A stretch of 63,253 nt of DNA from Trichoplax sp. H2. Taxonomy: Eukaryota; Placozoa; Uniplacotomia; Trichoplacea. The notes beneath the pieces are model-generated. The model made no database searches. It was not told where the DNA came from and saw nothing but the letters and a program-made list of their open reading frames with translations. The position numbers were made by a program, and so were the translations under genes. Positions 1 to 10,910 of this stretch are shown piece by piece (position 1 is the stretch's first letter; each line of letters begins with the position of its first letter). The DNA lies in contig NOWV01000289.1 in the NCBI GenBank assembly GCA_003344405.1, forward strand, positions 1-63,253. Reading direction: 5' to 3'.

Positions 1-133
1 AGATTTAAGGATAGCGATAACGATAAGCGTAAATGACCTAATTTGGAAAATTAGTGCTAACATGTCTCGCATATACGACAGTATTATCACCGCTTGCGTC
101 GTGACAATATTTCAGGAAAATAAATTTGCATGG

Positions 134-702
134 TGTTACAATACGAACCACCGTGAAGATTAAATAACTAAATTTAGTCTTTAGCATTTACGTATGGAGA
201 TAACTAATGATGACTTACAGTAAGAACTGCGGTAGTTATTATTTTGTTACAGTATATTATGCTGTATTGTAGTAACAGTTCTCATAAGGTAACAAATATT
301 AATTGATTATAGTATTATGTCTTGCAATGCTTGTGATGAATATCCAGAAGATATTCAATTACAGATGATACTATGCATAATTCTGTGTGTGGAAATACCA
401 TAGTCTAACTATTTAGAATCGTCCAGTACATATCCAAAATTATAAATAATGTCTGTATTAATTTAGCTTTCCAATATGAGTTAGATTTCATAAACTGCTA
501 TGACTCTTACATGATAGCTGCTGCTGAAGGGTATATCAGATCGGTAGATAGGTGAATGAAAGAAGAGTTTTATAGTTGTTTTAATGTAGAAGCAAAGGCG
601 TATGAATTCTTGTGAGGTAGTTTGGGGATACTGAATCACGAAGACTACAGTAATTTAGAGTCTTCTTTTTCGTTATCTTTGTCACGAAGCTGGTTTGTGA
701 CA
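134..702 (+). mobile_element. Solo LTR of a retrotransposon
   Basis: The element starts TGTTAC and ends GTGACA, the short terminal inverted repeat typical of LTRs. It matches the element at 13556-13997 over its 5' end (the GAACCACCGTGAAG-like motif) and most strongly over its last 130 bp, including the identical final stretch GTCACGAAGCTGGTTTGTGACA. The 5-bp flanks are CATGG and CAAGG, a one-mismatch target-site duplication, so this reads as a complete solo LTR. A degenerate TATA-like sequence (TATATCAG) lies near 532. No internal retroelement coding sequence is attached. Confidence 0.7.
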
Positions 703-1396
703 CAAGGATATAATGTCAAAGCAGAAAATGTCTTTAAAAGTGCTATAGAAGAGGAAGTTGGTTAAAATATCAAGATGTCTCGTCTGATTAATTATTTTTC
801 TTGTTAGATAAAAATGGTAAATAATGGAATTTTAGCGACTATATTTACCTTAAGTATTTGGTAATTGATCATAAAGTTTCAAAATCTCCACAAACCAATC
901 AACTGTCATCGAATACCAATCTTAACTCATGAGTTATGTGGCAATTAAAACATGGTCGGCTATTAATTTGATCACCTTTTGACATTATCTATTTTAATTG
1001 AATTATTTTTTACGAGAACTTATTTGTAATGAATGCTTACAATTATTCAATATTAAATTCCTGTTAGCTAACGCTGCAGCTATTTCTCATAATTGAATAA
1101 ATCTTTTCACCATAATCCGGAAAAGCAAGATCTAAACGTGAGTTTGCAGTTACTTTTTTTTTAAAACAAAAATTAAATTGTTTTGCCGTTTATTTTCCAA
1201 CAGTCTGTTATCGACCACTTTAAAACGATTTATTGCAGTTTGTTATGAGCAATGTTCAAATTTCTTACGAAACTGACGAAAAATAGTTTAACATAAATAG
1301 ACTTTGCATTATGATATTAGAGAATGCAGTCAATTTCCCTTCCACTAATTAATCTTTCATTAAAGAAACTATTTAAGAAAAGTGGTAAACGTCAAA
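703..1396. other. Intergenic, nothing recognised
   Basis: AT-rich sequence after the solo LTR. I see no open frame of note, RNA gene or repeat here. Confidence 0.5.
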
Positions 1397-2227
1397 ATGT
1401 TAAGAGTTGCCATTTCCAGAAAGAATGTATTTATCACATTAACAGAAGCTGGAGGCACTATCTGTTATTACGATAAACAGAAAGCTGTAGGATGCCTTCG
1501 AGGTTTGTTCATAATAGTATTTCTATTTCCTTACTTTCAAATAATAACGGATAAAATTATACTGTTCTTTTATTTAACGTATGCTAGAGTAGAAGCTTAT
1601 CATGAATTGGCTAGTAAGATATCTTTATATATAAAATGATATTGTAATTCTGATTAATTAAAACATACGATGTAGAGACTACAACGTTAATAGTAATAAA
1701 ATAAATATTCACTTATGATTTCAAATGTTATCATGGCATATCCAAAGTTAAAAGTATTGTTGGTGATATTAAGCTGCTACCAAAATTGTTACTTAAGGAG
1801 CACTCAGAATAATTTATTTAGCCAATATATACAAAATTTAAAAAAAATGATTAATATTAAAAGTTTAATGAATCACTGCATACTAGAGAATACTGAATAA
1901 CGCAGGACATTGCCTATAGCAACTTTAACACCCAAGGATGTACGTGATTCAATTTATTCATTTACCAATAATAATTTGAAAGTACTTCCAGATCATTCTG
2001 GTAGCCGAATAGTGTTAGAAGATATTTTCGACTGTTTAATTAATTGTTGGCGTCACCTTTTATGTTACTCTTTACCAAAGAATGAGCGATACTGTAATGA
2101 CCTTTTAAAGTATTCAAGAATTTCTGAGCTTTCATATCTTTACAATGTTGTTATCAGCGAAATTAAGGTGCAGTTGTTTTACATTCGCTTCAATTATAGA
2201 GTAAATGTTATCGTAGTAGATGAGTAG
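1397..2227 (+). other. Possible decayed or multi-exon coding remnant
   Basis: Three open stretches lie in one reading frame: 1397-1639 (about 80 codons from ATG), 1715-1900 (61 codons from ATG) and 1910-2227. The last two are separated only by a single TAA at 1898-1900. Read through, the 1715-2227 stretch would encode about 170 residues. The final part has a coding-like composition with spaced Cys, Trp and Pro (for example LPDHSGSRIVLEDIF). I recognise no domain. It could be a pseudogene, exons of an unrecognised gene, or chance open frames. Confidence 0.2.
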
Positions 2228-2239
2228 GTTAGATCAGAA

Positions 2240-2573
2240 AAGAAATGACAATAAATCCAAATCTAGAGCACTTATTATTTAAATTCATCAATATCTTGTA
2301 ATGACCTTTAACGTATCATTAATTAGGCAGACCGATAAGAAAGTTACTGCCGATCTTTCTCCAAAATATATCATAGGATTTAATTTCCGTTTGTTTGAAT
2401 AATAGGAAGGAGTAATGTAGCTTCAAAATGAAATAAGTACGAATCCAAATCTAGTTTCTTTATTATTTAAATTCATTAATATTCTGGTAAGACATTTAAC
2501 TTGTCATTAATTAGACTGTCTGATGAGAAGCTTATTACGAATCTTACTTCAAGATAAAAAAGTTGGATTTTTG
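2240..2573. repeat. Direct repeat pair, about 188 bp apart
   Basis: The sequence from about 2240 to 2384 recurs diverged at about 2428-2573. Shared landmarks are AATCCAAATCTAG (2254 and 2442), TTATTATTTAAATTCAT, CATTAATTAG and GGATTT (about 2376 and 2565), all at a spacing of 188-189 bp. It appears to be an old local tandem duplication. No coding potential is conserved between the copies. Confidence 0.65.
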
Positions 2574-3631
2574 CTTACAAAGTATACCTCGCAGTTTAGC
2601 TCTAATTATGCACCTTGGAATGCAGATAAGCCATACCGTATATCTGGTGAAATATTAAGCACTTTATGTTTATTTTTATTTTCTCCATTTTTCAATCCTG
2701 GATGTAAATTAAGTTACTATTAGAAACAATATCTTTGGTAACCCTACCCAAGTAGGCCAAGCCTTTTCTTTCTTTAATAAAGAATTCCGCGATTGTTTAC
2801 ATTTTTCTCCATCCAGTTTATATACTGTAATTAAAGAAATAAATACTAGCTTCGAAATACGAGACCTTCAGGATAATAGTATTCGATAAAAACTGCAACA
2901 CCCAACCAGTCAGTTTACAGATCGTATCTTTGATTTCAATTGGCTAAAACCACGTTGATAGTGCCAAGTGCCTTTCGCGTATATTCTAGTAACTTCGATA
3001 ATGGTTCTTATTTTAACTTGGCAAAACTCTATTGCGTAATCACATTGCATAGAAGCAATGTAAAATAATGGTAACATACATTAATCTTGTTAGTATTTTA
3101 CAAAAGTACACTTAATGAAGATCCCCTTGCTCGATTACAATCTATTTCATTAGGAATCTTAACATCGTAATCGTCCTTACATTTTAAGTTTAATTTTTCT
3201 ATGTATATTTGTATGGTAAAAATGGTCTGTTAGAAAATATGTTATATACAGAAGCGGCAAAACTGCTTTATCTTACACTGCCCTTTTTGCCATATAATAT
3301 AGGTTTTATTTATTTCCATACAAAAATTTGTAATAAATACATGTATGTGGGTATTTCAAAGCTATTTACAATTTTCCAGTAAAAGTTAAATTTATGCGTT
3401 CGATAGCTTAAGAATATTTCAAAAATAAACTATTTAACCCGTAAGCTATTGTAGCTGTTTAAAATTTCCTAGAACAAGCCCAGGCAATTGATGGCATATT
3501 CTTCAAAGCGTTCGAGTTCATCAAAGACAAATTACGATATTTTTTTTAATTCGGCTAGTATTGCACTTGAGATGATCTTGTTTTTGTAAATACGAACATT
3601 CAGTCTGATATGGCCTAGTAGCGCCCGAATA
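2574..3631. other. Intergenic, nothing recognised
   Basis: AT-rich. A 66-codon open stretch beginning at the ATG at 2523 ends at 2723 but matches nothing I know. The rest holds no gene or repeat that I can support. It contains the 3' flank of the minus-strand GPCR gene that ends at 3632. Confidence 0.4.
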
Positions 3632-4651
3632 CTACAGCTCGTGTATACTAATCACATTGATGATAGGCGATTTGATTGTCTTATTAGAAGGAAGAGTTTT
3701 GTGATTTCGAGTGATTTTTAACTTGCAGACTGTTTTTCTAATGTCGCTGACTAAGTAACCATACAAAATGGCATTCACTGCTGGGTATGTAAACGTTAAA
3801 TAAATTAGAATACTTCGTACTGCCAATGTCGTTGGTGATTCGTCTTCAAGTTGTGGATTTAGTATACTTACTAGACTATCGATATAGAAAGGAGTCCACA
3901 TGATAAAATAGGTTACCACAATAATGGCTAATACTTTAGCTGCTTTTAGATGTTTTCGTACTCGAGGCGAAGAGGTCATTACTTGCTCTCGATGAAGGGA
4001 TGTTAAACTGAAATTGGGACGATTTTGAATGAAAGACTTTGCAATGCAAAATATTCGATAATAGATGATCGATATTGCAAAGAAGGGAAGAATAAAAAAA
4101 ATGATAATCTGTACTAAACTGTAATGAAATTCGTGTGGATTTTGTGGATTCCAAGCAAAGCATTCATTTCTTAAAATTGGACGAAAAGTCATTATAGGGA
4201 TAAAACCAATTAGAGCAGATACAATCCAAATAAAGGCGACGATAATAATTGCATATCTGGGCTTAGAGTAAACATGATATCGTATCGGTGCTTGCAAAGC
4301 GATAAGTTTATCGACACTTACGGCTACTAGATGGAGGTTAATGGAAATAACGATAGCAATAGGAATATTGGATGAAAGATTGCAGTATAACCAATTTTCT
4401 TCTCCTGAAGTAGGATTACCAACGCTAGGGTATAAGTAGGCTAATGCAAACATAATATCAGCTAAGAACATACTAGCCATAATGACGTTGGTAACATTTT
4501 GCATTTGTTTCTTACTCAATATGATGAGAATATTGAATAAATTAAACAAGACTGTGATGGTAGCAATAGAATTGCCTACAATCACTCGCACTATATCTTC
4601 TGATGAAAGACTAGAATTAAATTTCGATATTTTATAGCTTTCATTATCCAT
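3632..4651 (-). CDS. Rhodopsin-class GPCR, adenosine-receptor-like
   Basis: Intronless gene for a 339-residue seven-transmembrane receptor. The start is the ATG at 4651; the frame runs 26 codons further upstream but contains no ATG there. The short N-terminus has N-glycosylation sites (NES, NSS). Seven hydrophobic helices follow, with Cys at the top of TM3 (WLYC), Trp in TM4 and a Cys in ECL2 (NECF) for the usual disulphide. The segments after TM3 (LQAPIRYHVY), in TM4 (IGFIPIM) and entering TM6 (KAAKVLAIIV) resemble adenosine receptors. The residue at the aminergic Asp position of TM3 is Pro, which argues against an amine receptor. Key motifs deviate: DRY is DKL, CWxP is MWTP and NPxxY is NAILY. 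Class A membership is clear. The ligand and a strict orthologue assignment are inference. Confidence 0.9.
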   Translation of the reverse strand: MDNESYKISKFNSSLSSEDIVRVIVGNSIATITVLFNLFNILIILSKKQMQNVTNVIMASMFLADIMFALAYLYPSVGNPTSGEENWLYCNLSSNIPIAIVISINLHLVAVSVDKLIALQAPIRYHVYSKPRYAIIIVAFIWIVSALIGFIPIMTFRPILRNECFAWNPQNPHEFHYSLVQIIIFFILPFFAISIIYYRIFCIAKSFIQNRPNFSLTSLHREQVMTSSPRVRKHLKAAKVLAIIVVTYFIMWTPFYIDSLVSILNPQLEDESPTTLAVRSILIYLTFTYPAVNAILYGYLVSDIRKTVCKLKITRNHKTLPSNKTIKSPIINVISIHEL

Positions 4652-5589
4652 AATGTTCAATAATTTACTTGTGGTGCTAACTTCGGCTGTAAGTTTAACC
4701 GAAATATGAGATGGTACCGTTGTGAACACAGATACTAATGTTGGTCTCGACGTTCAAAATATAAGTAATCTTTGTCAAAAATAATGTCAATTACAGCTGG
4801 CGGATCTAAATAAGACCATTATTAACTGCTTGTCTTTGTATTTGATCAGTTTATGTCTATTTAAGAGAATAGTAATTATAGATAGCCTCTAAATATAAAA
4901 GAAATCAAGTTATTTTACTAGAATACCTAATGCAAGTATGAATTAAAGTAGATACTAATAGACTATAATATAAAGTCATTTTTAAGAACCGTTCTTAACC
5001 ATAACAGATAGTTTCCATATATCCATATTACCATATTTACCAAAGGCAAAGATCGATACTATCAATGTATGCTAACTCATTTTATTTCAATTTATTTAAC
5101 AATGAGATCATTTCCAATAACAATGATTATTATTATCCATAGCATGTACAGAAAAGTTAATTGACATATTGATTAAATGGCATTACTACTACAAACAGAA
5201 AAAGTTCATATTGAAAGCAACTTTTGATATTCTCTATAGCAGCATTATAAAATGCAAATAATTTGATTTCATTTATTAAAATGGCATAATGCAAATGAAA
5301 CTGTAGTAACGGTTGTGTTCCTAATGTTATACTGCTGCCATAGTGATCATTGTTAGTAAGCCATTTAAGGGCTAATTTGATTAAGAGCATAGGTGGAAAT
5401 AATTTTTCCCTGATGTACATCAAACAATAATTTAAAATTATGACAATATCAAGTTGAAAATAACACAACGATGTATTAAACCAATTCCTAAATTTACAAA
5501 TTTCGAAAAAAATAGCTACTGCATAGAAGACTAAATTTAATTCTGTTAGATTAATATCTTAGGCTTAATGAAAATTAAATGATTAAACT
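4652..5589. other. Upstream flank of the GPCR gene, no other feature
   Basis: AT-rich sequence upstream of the minus-strand receptor, presumably containing its promoter. I cannot point to a specific element. A 103-codon minus-strand open stretch (5157-5468) has no recognisable domain and is probably chance. Confidence 0.4.
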
Positions 5590-6420
5590 GAACAAAATAA
5601 CTATATGGTAAGTTTTCTCCCGTCAAAGTAAGACCAGGATAGTAGACAAGTTCATTTGTTAGCCGACCCGACTTTCCTGATATTAGATAGCAGTGAATAA
5701 ATATGAGTGTATCGTTTAATTAAGAAATTAAATGCCGATGCGACAAGTTGTCTCTCTTCAGAGTAAAGTCGAGATAGTAGACAAGTTGATTTATTAGAGT
5801 TGACTATCCTGCTATTTGATAGCAGCAGATAAATATATAGCTGAAGAACATAAATACGGACCTGGAAAGTTGTCTCTCTTCGATGAAAAGTTGACACAAC
5901 AGGCAAGTTAATTTGATTACAGACTTGACTTTGCTGGTATTGGATAGCAGTTGATAAATATATCGTTAAAAAACAAATGCTGAAATGGCAAGTCGTCTCT
6001 CTCTGATGTAAGGTCAAGATAGTGAACAAGTCGATTTTTAAACAGATTTAGCTTCACTACTCTTGGATAGCAGTATTAAATATACTGTTTGATTGAATAA
6101 AATACCAAAGGGACTATTCGCCTCTCTTTGAAGTTGAGATAGTGGATAAGTTAATTTGTTAACAGACTTGACTTTCAGCTATTGGATATCGTACGAATAG
6201 ATAAATATTCTGGTTTAAACAACAAAATAGCTATATAAAGTAAAGTTGAGATTGTCGAAAAGTTATTTTGTTAGCCGACTTGACTTTCAGCTATTGGATA
6301 CCGCGCGAATAGATAAATATTCTGGTTTAAAAAACAAAATAGCTATATAAAGTAAAGTTGAGATAGTCGAAAAGTTAATTCGTTAATAGAGTTGATTTTC
6401 TTACTATTAGATAGCTGTAA
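5590..6420. repeat. Minisatellite array, about 7 units of 112-135 bp
   Basis: Diverged tandem units share a core of the form AAAGTYGAGATAGT.GACAAGTT, GACTTGACTTT and TTGGATAGCAG..ATAAATAT. The core recurs near 5639, 5776, 5897, 6021, 6141, 6253 and 6365, so the spacing falls from about 135 to 112 bp along the array. The last two complete units share a near-identical stretch from GACTTTCAGCTATTGGATA through AACAAAATAGCTATATAAAG. A partial unit seems to start near 5590. The open frames in the array are by-products of the repeat. Confidence 0.8.
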
Positions 6421-8457
6421 GTACCGTAATATAGAATTAATTGCTAGTTTTCAGTTTCATTCAAATTTTTTGTTGTTGCCCTTCAATTGGCAGTTACTAA
6501 TCGAAAAAATTAGGCTTAAAATTGTATTTCAGTTATTTTTGTTTATATATCTGCTCCTTTATAGAACGTCAGCAAGGAAGAAGAATCTTAAATATTTGAT
6601 TATGGATTTGCATTTATTGAAAATTCTTCCTCAATAAATGAACTTGTACTTCATAACTAAAAATGAGGTTAAATATGGGATGATTGATGTGTTGATCTAT
6701 TTAAAACAGGAAGACCCCTTTTAGATTGTAAAAAGTTATAATATGATAAAAAATTATCCTTATATGGCTTAAAAATAAATGTATAGACTTGAATTTCAGA
6801 TGAATCATAAACAATGATAGCTTGTTATAAATTAAATTATGAAAAGAATAGCCGATGCTATAGCTGGATAATCCAGAAAGAGTGTGAAGGATTGTTTTGA
6901 TGAATTTGCCATATAGTCTTAATCAGGCTTTTTTCTAAGATAAACCCTTTCAGTTTCACAAAGAATATGACATAAAAAAGTAGAATGCCAAGGAGTATTC
7001 TAGCTACTGTATGTACGTTGCACGTACATACACATATAAGCAGCAAAGATTTACTATTTAATTTTTAAGACATATAAAGTACGAAAAATACCTCGCATCT
7101 CTTTGACGCAGTTTTTTGAAGAGATTTTTCTTAGTTATTTTGTAAAGTAATCACAATTAATTATATCATAGTAACTAATTTGTCGGTGTTAGCTTCTTTG
7201 GCTTGCATTGATAAGATTTCAGATTCTAACTGGCTACAGTAGCCAGAATAATGTATGGTTGGATTTCTTAAAGTATCATGACAAAATGTTTATGTCATAT
7301 TTAGCTAAAGCTTAAATTGAGCATCCTGCTTTTAAGTATTGGAGGATACAATATAAGTTAGCGGTAGTAAGCTGACTAAGAATGATTTATACATCTTTCA
7401 ACAGTAATATATAAGGAATATTATTGATAGAATACATACTCTAGCTATTTATATAAATTATGACTTTTAGCCTAGGTGATACTATCTCGATAAGCTAACG
7501 TCATTTTCATTAAGAATGAAAGAATCATAAAATACTAAAAATCAATTACTTTAATACCGGTACTAGTTAATATCAAACAGGATGTTTTTGGATATGTTCA
7601 TCGTATGCATATATATTTTTTTCTATAAATTGAAAATATTTTTCCGTTGCCATGTTTATAATTTGACTATGCGTTATCTATTAAGTTATTATTGCTATCA
7701 CGACAATACTAGCATTCTAGGTGCTAAAAGGAATCGTATTGAAGTAACATTAAAAATACTATAGCGAAAGGTTTCATTATTATTATCAATTATATCAATG
7801 GATAAAACAATATGAAATTTTACTACAAATATTATATAAATTGCTTGTTTAGCTTATTGCAAATGGAATATCTTAATGCCACTATTGCATCATACTAATC
7901 TTCTATAGATTTCAGGCATAATATAGACATAAGAATTTTGCTATTGGCTTTAATCTATAAGCACATTATATAAGAAATTAAACGGTAATCCTATTTATAA
8001 GTTTTGGTTACTTCAAATATATTTGTACACTTACTAAAAAGAAATTGGCTCAAAATTTTGTCTCATTCGAAATATTAGCAGTGATTTGCAGAGCCATTCC
8101 AATTTTTTATGCCCAGTTTTATATAATTTATCGCTAAGCTACACTCTTGCAGACTTGTAACATTAAGAATTGAATATTTTAATATCTGTCATTTTTCAGA
8201 TTAAATTGACATATCCTATCACTGAGGTATCTAGGAAATGTATGACTTCGAGAGAATAATTTATGTATACCTATTACTACGTCATAGGGGATTAGTAAGA
8301 TGAAAGTTCAATTATCAGATATCACTGAATTGAATATGAAATATTTAGAAGCTCGTTATCTTATTAGATTATGGATGCCTCTCTGCTGTATATCTACTTA
8401 AAACGTATTGAAAGAGAAAAAATCCAAGTATTTAATGGGGTCTACTAGTACTATTTC
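6421..8457. other. Intergenic, nothing recognised
   Basis: AT-rich sequence with only short open stretches (6392-6637 +, 6858-7046 -, 7582-7764 +), none with a recognisable domain. No RNA gene or repeat was recognised. Confidence 0.45.
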
Positions 8458-9265
8458 GCTGAACCTTGCATTATAAACAAATGGCCCCGCAAGATATTAT
8501 GAATGAATTAACTAAAAATAGTACAAAAGATTAATTATTTCCACTTAACATTGTGTAGCTATTGGAAAGTTGCTCCCATTTCAATTTTTGACTAGATATC
8601 TATATATTATACTATCCAAATTTTAATAATCATGCATTTACTTTGAATTTTTGATTAATTACAAGCCATTGATATAGATATCTGTTACAGTGTTAAATAC
8701 TGTATTACAGTAGAAATAACTATGTTAGGATAATTCTGTTAGACTATCCTTATTTAGTTAACTTCTAATTTGGATATACTGTATTTTAATATAGCACTGA
8801 CTTTTTATGACAGTGACACTTATACACATACTGAAATTATAATAGTTATAATAGGGAATGCAAATCATCTGCTTACAGTTCGAATCATTGTGATTGTAAT
8901 TTACTTATGATAGACTGTAAATTATCATGGAAATGTTCCGTGATAGGACATATCGTAATCTGACTATTCTGTATTAGTCATTATATGTCTATGTTCATAA
9001 ATACTGTTGTCTGCATTAAGNNNNNNNNNNNNNNNNNNNNGCTGAACCTTGCATTATAAACAAATGGCCCCGCAAGATATTATGAATGAATTAACTAAAA
9101 ATAGTACAAAAGATTAATTATTTCCACTTAACATTGTGTAGCTATTGGAAAGTTGCTCCCATTTCAATTTTTGACTAGATATCTATATATTATACTATCC
9201 AAATTTTAGTAATCATGCATTTACTTTGAATTTTTGATTAATTACAAGCCATTGATATAGATATC
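8458..9265. repeat. Allelic duplication flanking a 20-N gap
   Basis: The 225-bp sequence 8458-8682 is repeated at 9041-9265. The copies are equal in length and I see one difference (TTTTAATAATC versus TTTTAGTAATC). Between them lie an LTR-like segment (8683-9020) and a run of 20 N (9021-9040). The arrangement is best explained as two haplotypes of one locus joined at a gap, the first carrying an insertion. Confidence 0.8.
8683..9020 (+). mobile_element. 5' part of an LTR insertion, cut by the gap
   Basis: The segment starts TGTTACAG exactly where the first copy of the duplicated flank diverges from the second copy (both reach ATATAGATATC). The uninterrupted allele continues ATTTACAATTCC. The predicted 5-bp target site is ATATC. 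The 338 bp read into the insertion contain no coding sequence, as expected for an LTR. Beyond the terminus it is not clearly similar to the other LTRs in the window, so it may be a different family. Confidence 0.6.
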
Positions 9266-10855
9266 ATTTACAATTCCATTTCATTTAGGAAATTCATCTT
9301 AAATTGACGCTGTCATAAATATGCCTCAAAACAGGAGCCAAGAAATGATATTCGAAATGATTGTGATTGAGTTTTATTCTTTGAATAAATCATTTGAGAA
9401 ATAAAATTATATCTCATATCGATTATTTCACCACTAATATATGGCACCAAAGATGTTGCATAGAAGTGGTAGTATATAAATTACTGTGTAGCCATATCAG
9501 CTTATTTTACCGGCTATATTCGCGGATATTGTACGAAAATAAATTAAGTTAATGATTATTTATGAAAGCTTCGTATCTGTAATAATTAAAACCAGAAATT
9601 TATATTTAATTTAATTCTACAACTTTCTAGGTAAAACTATGATTTTAAAGAGTACAATAATTTCATTTATTGACTTCGCCAAAGTTACAATATGCGCGTG
9701 CATAACAAATACAATTAAAACAACTATCTATGTCTATTGCGAAAATTCTATGTAATATCTTGTGGGCTATTAGTTTATAATGCAACGTTCGTAAGGTATT
9801 CTCACAACAGTTCAAATTAGTCGAGTTGAAGAGAAATATACTAGCCTATCGCTTAATTTATTATGTGAATTAGTCAGCATATAAACAAATAGGAAACGAT
9901 GTTTGCAATGCCATAATATGTTTAAATACTAATTTATCAAGCGAAATAAGAAAAATTTTAATTCCAAGATGAAACAAGTTATTATTCTGATTGGCTTTTA
10001 CATAATCTTTATTGGCTTTACATAACCGAAGACCTCATATAACTTTCTGTATTAACTATTTTAGTAAGTCATTTAGCTGGATTTGGCCAAAACAAATTTA
10101 TGGTGTGATATGATATTATTTGTCGGATTTTAAGGCTAGCGTGTTTTCGCGCCTAACTTATATATTTACTGCTTATTAGTCTCTCTATTGCTAACTAAAT
10201 AAGAATATCCTATAAATACGTATTTGCTTTAATTTACTCAGATTTTATTGGTTAATATCTGGAAGAAAAAGCTTGTATTATTGACAATTCAATCAACCTT
10301 AGCTGTTGTTTATTTAATGTTCTAGAAGATACAATAGCCTAGTTTAACTTCGTGTTACGAAAAATTTTCTGGCCCTTCGAAGTCTTACAGATTATAAATA
10401 CAAAATATCAAAAAAGGGCTTCAATCTGCTGAAATTACATTAAATCTTTTAAGAATTTATAGCAGCATTATATATCCATGGAACATGTATAAGGAATGTA
10501 GCCTTTAGATTAGCTTTAGAATCATCCTGCGACGAGTAATAGTAAAAATTAAGCTATCTTATCATGTAAACGTTCGTCAAATTATAATGTCTTCTTGTTT
10601 ACTTTATTGCTTGGTAAAGATTAGTTATTTTTCATCTAGATCCTTTAATTAATATTATAATCTGATGGAAATCCTATCTAGCGTGTTACTGTAGCTTTTG
10701 CAAAGAGGGCGTTTCTATTCGGATAATTGCATAATTTACACTAAATAAAGCAATATGGGATACATTCTTAAATTGATGTAGCGTTCTTAATCGCGGTTAT
10801 CATAAGAGATATTAACTCTTATGAACTACTTTGTTTGTTTCTAGTTGTATCTATA
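9266..10855. other. Intergenic, nothing recognised
   Basis: AT-rich and without notable open frames. It forms the upstream region of the LRR gene that follows. Confidence 0.45.
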
Positions 10856-10910
10856 ATGACTCCAGCATTATTACAAAAATATACTATTGAACGACTAATT
10901 TACGAAATGG

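Noticed and set aside
5652-6029. 125-codon minus-strand open frame
   Set aside because: It is generated by the minisatellite units and has repeat-driven composition.
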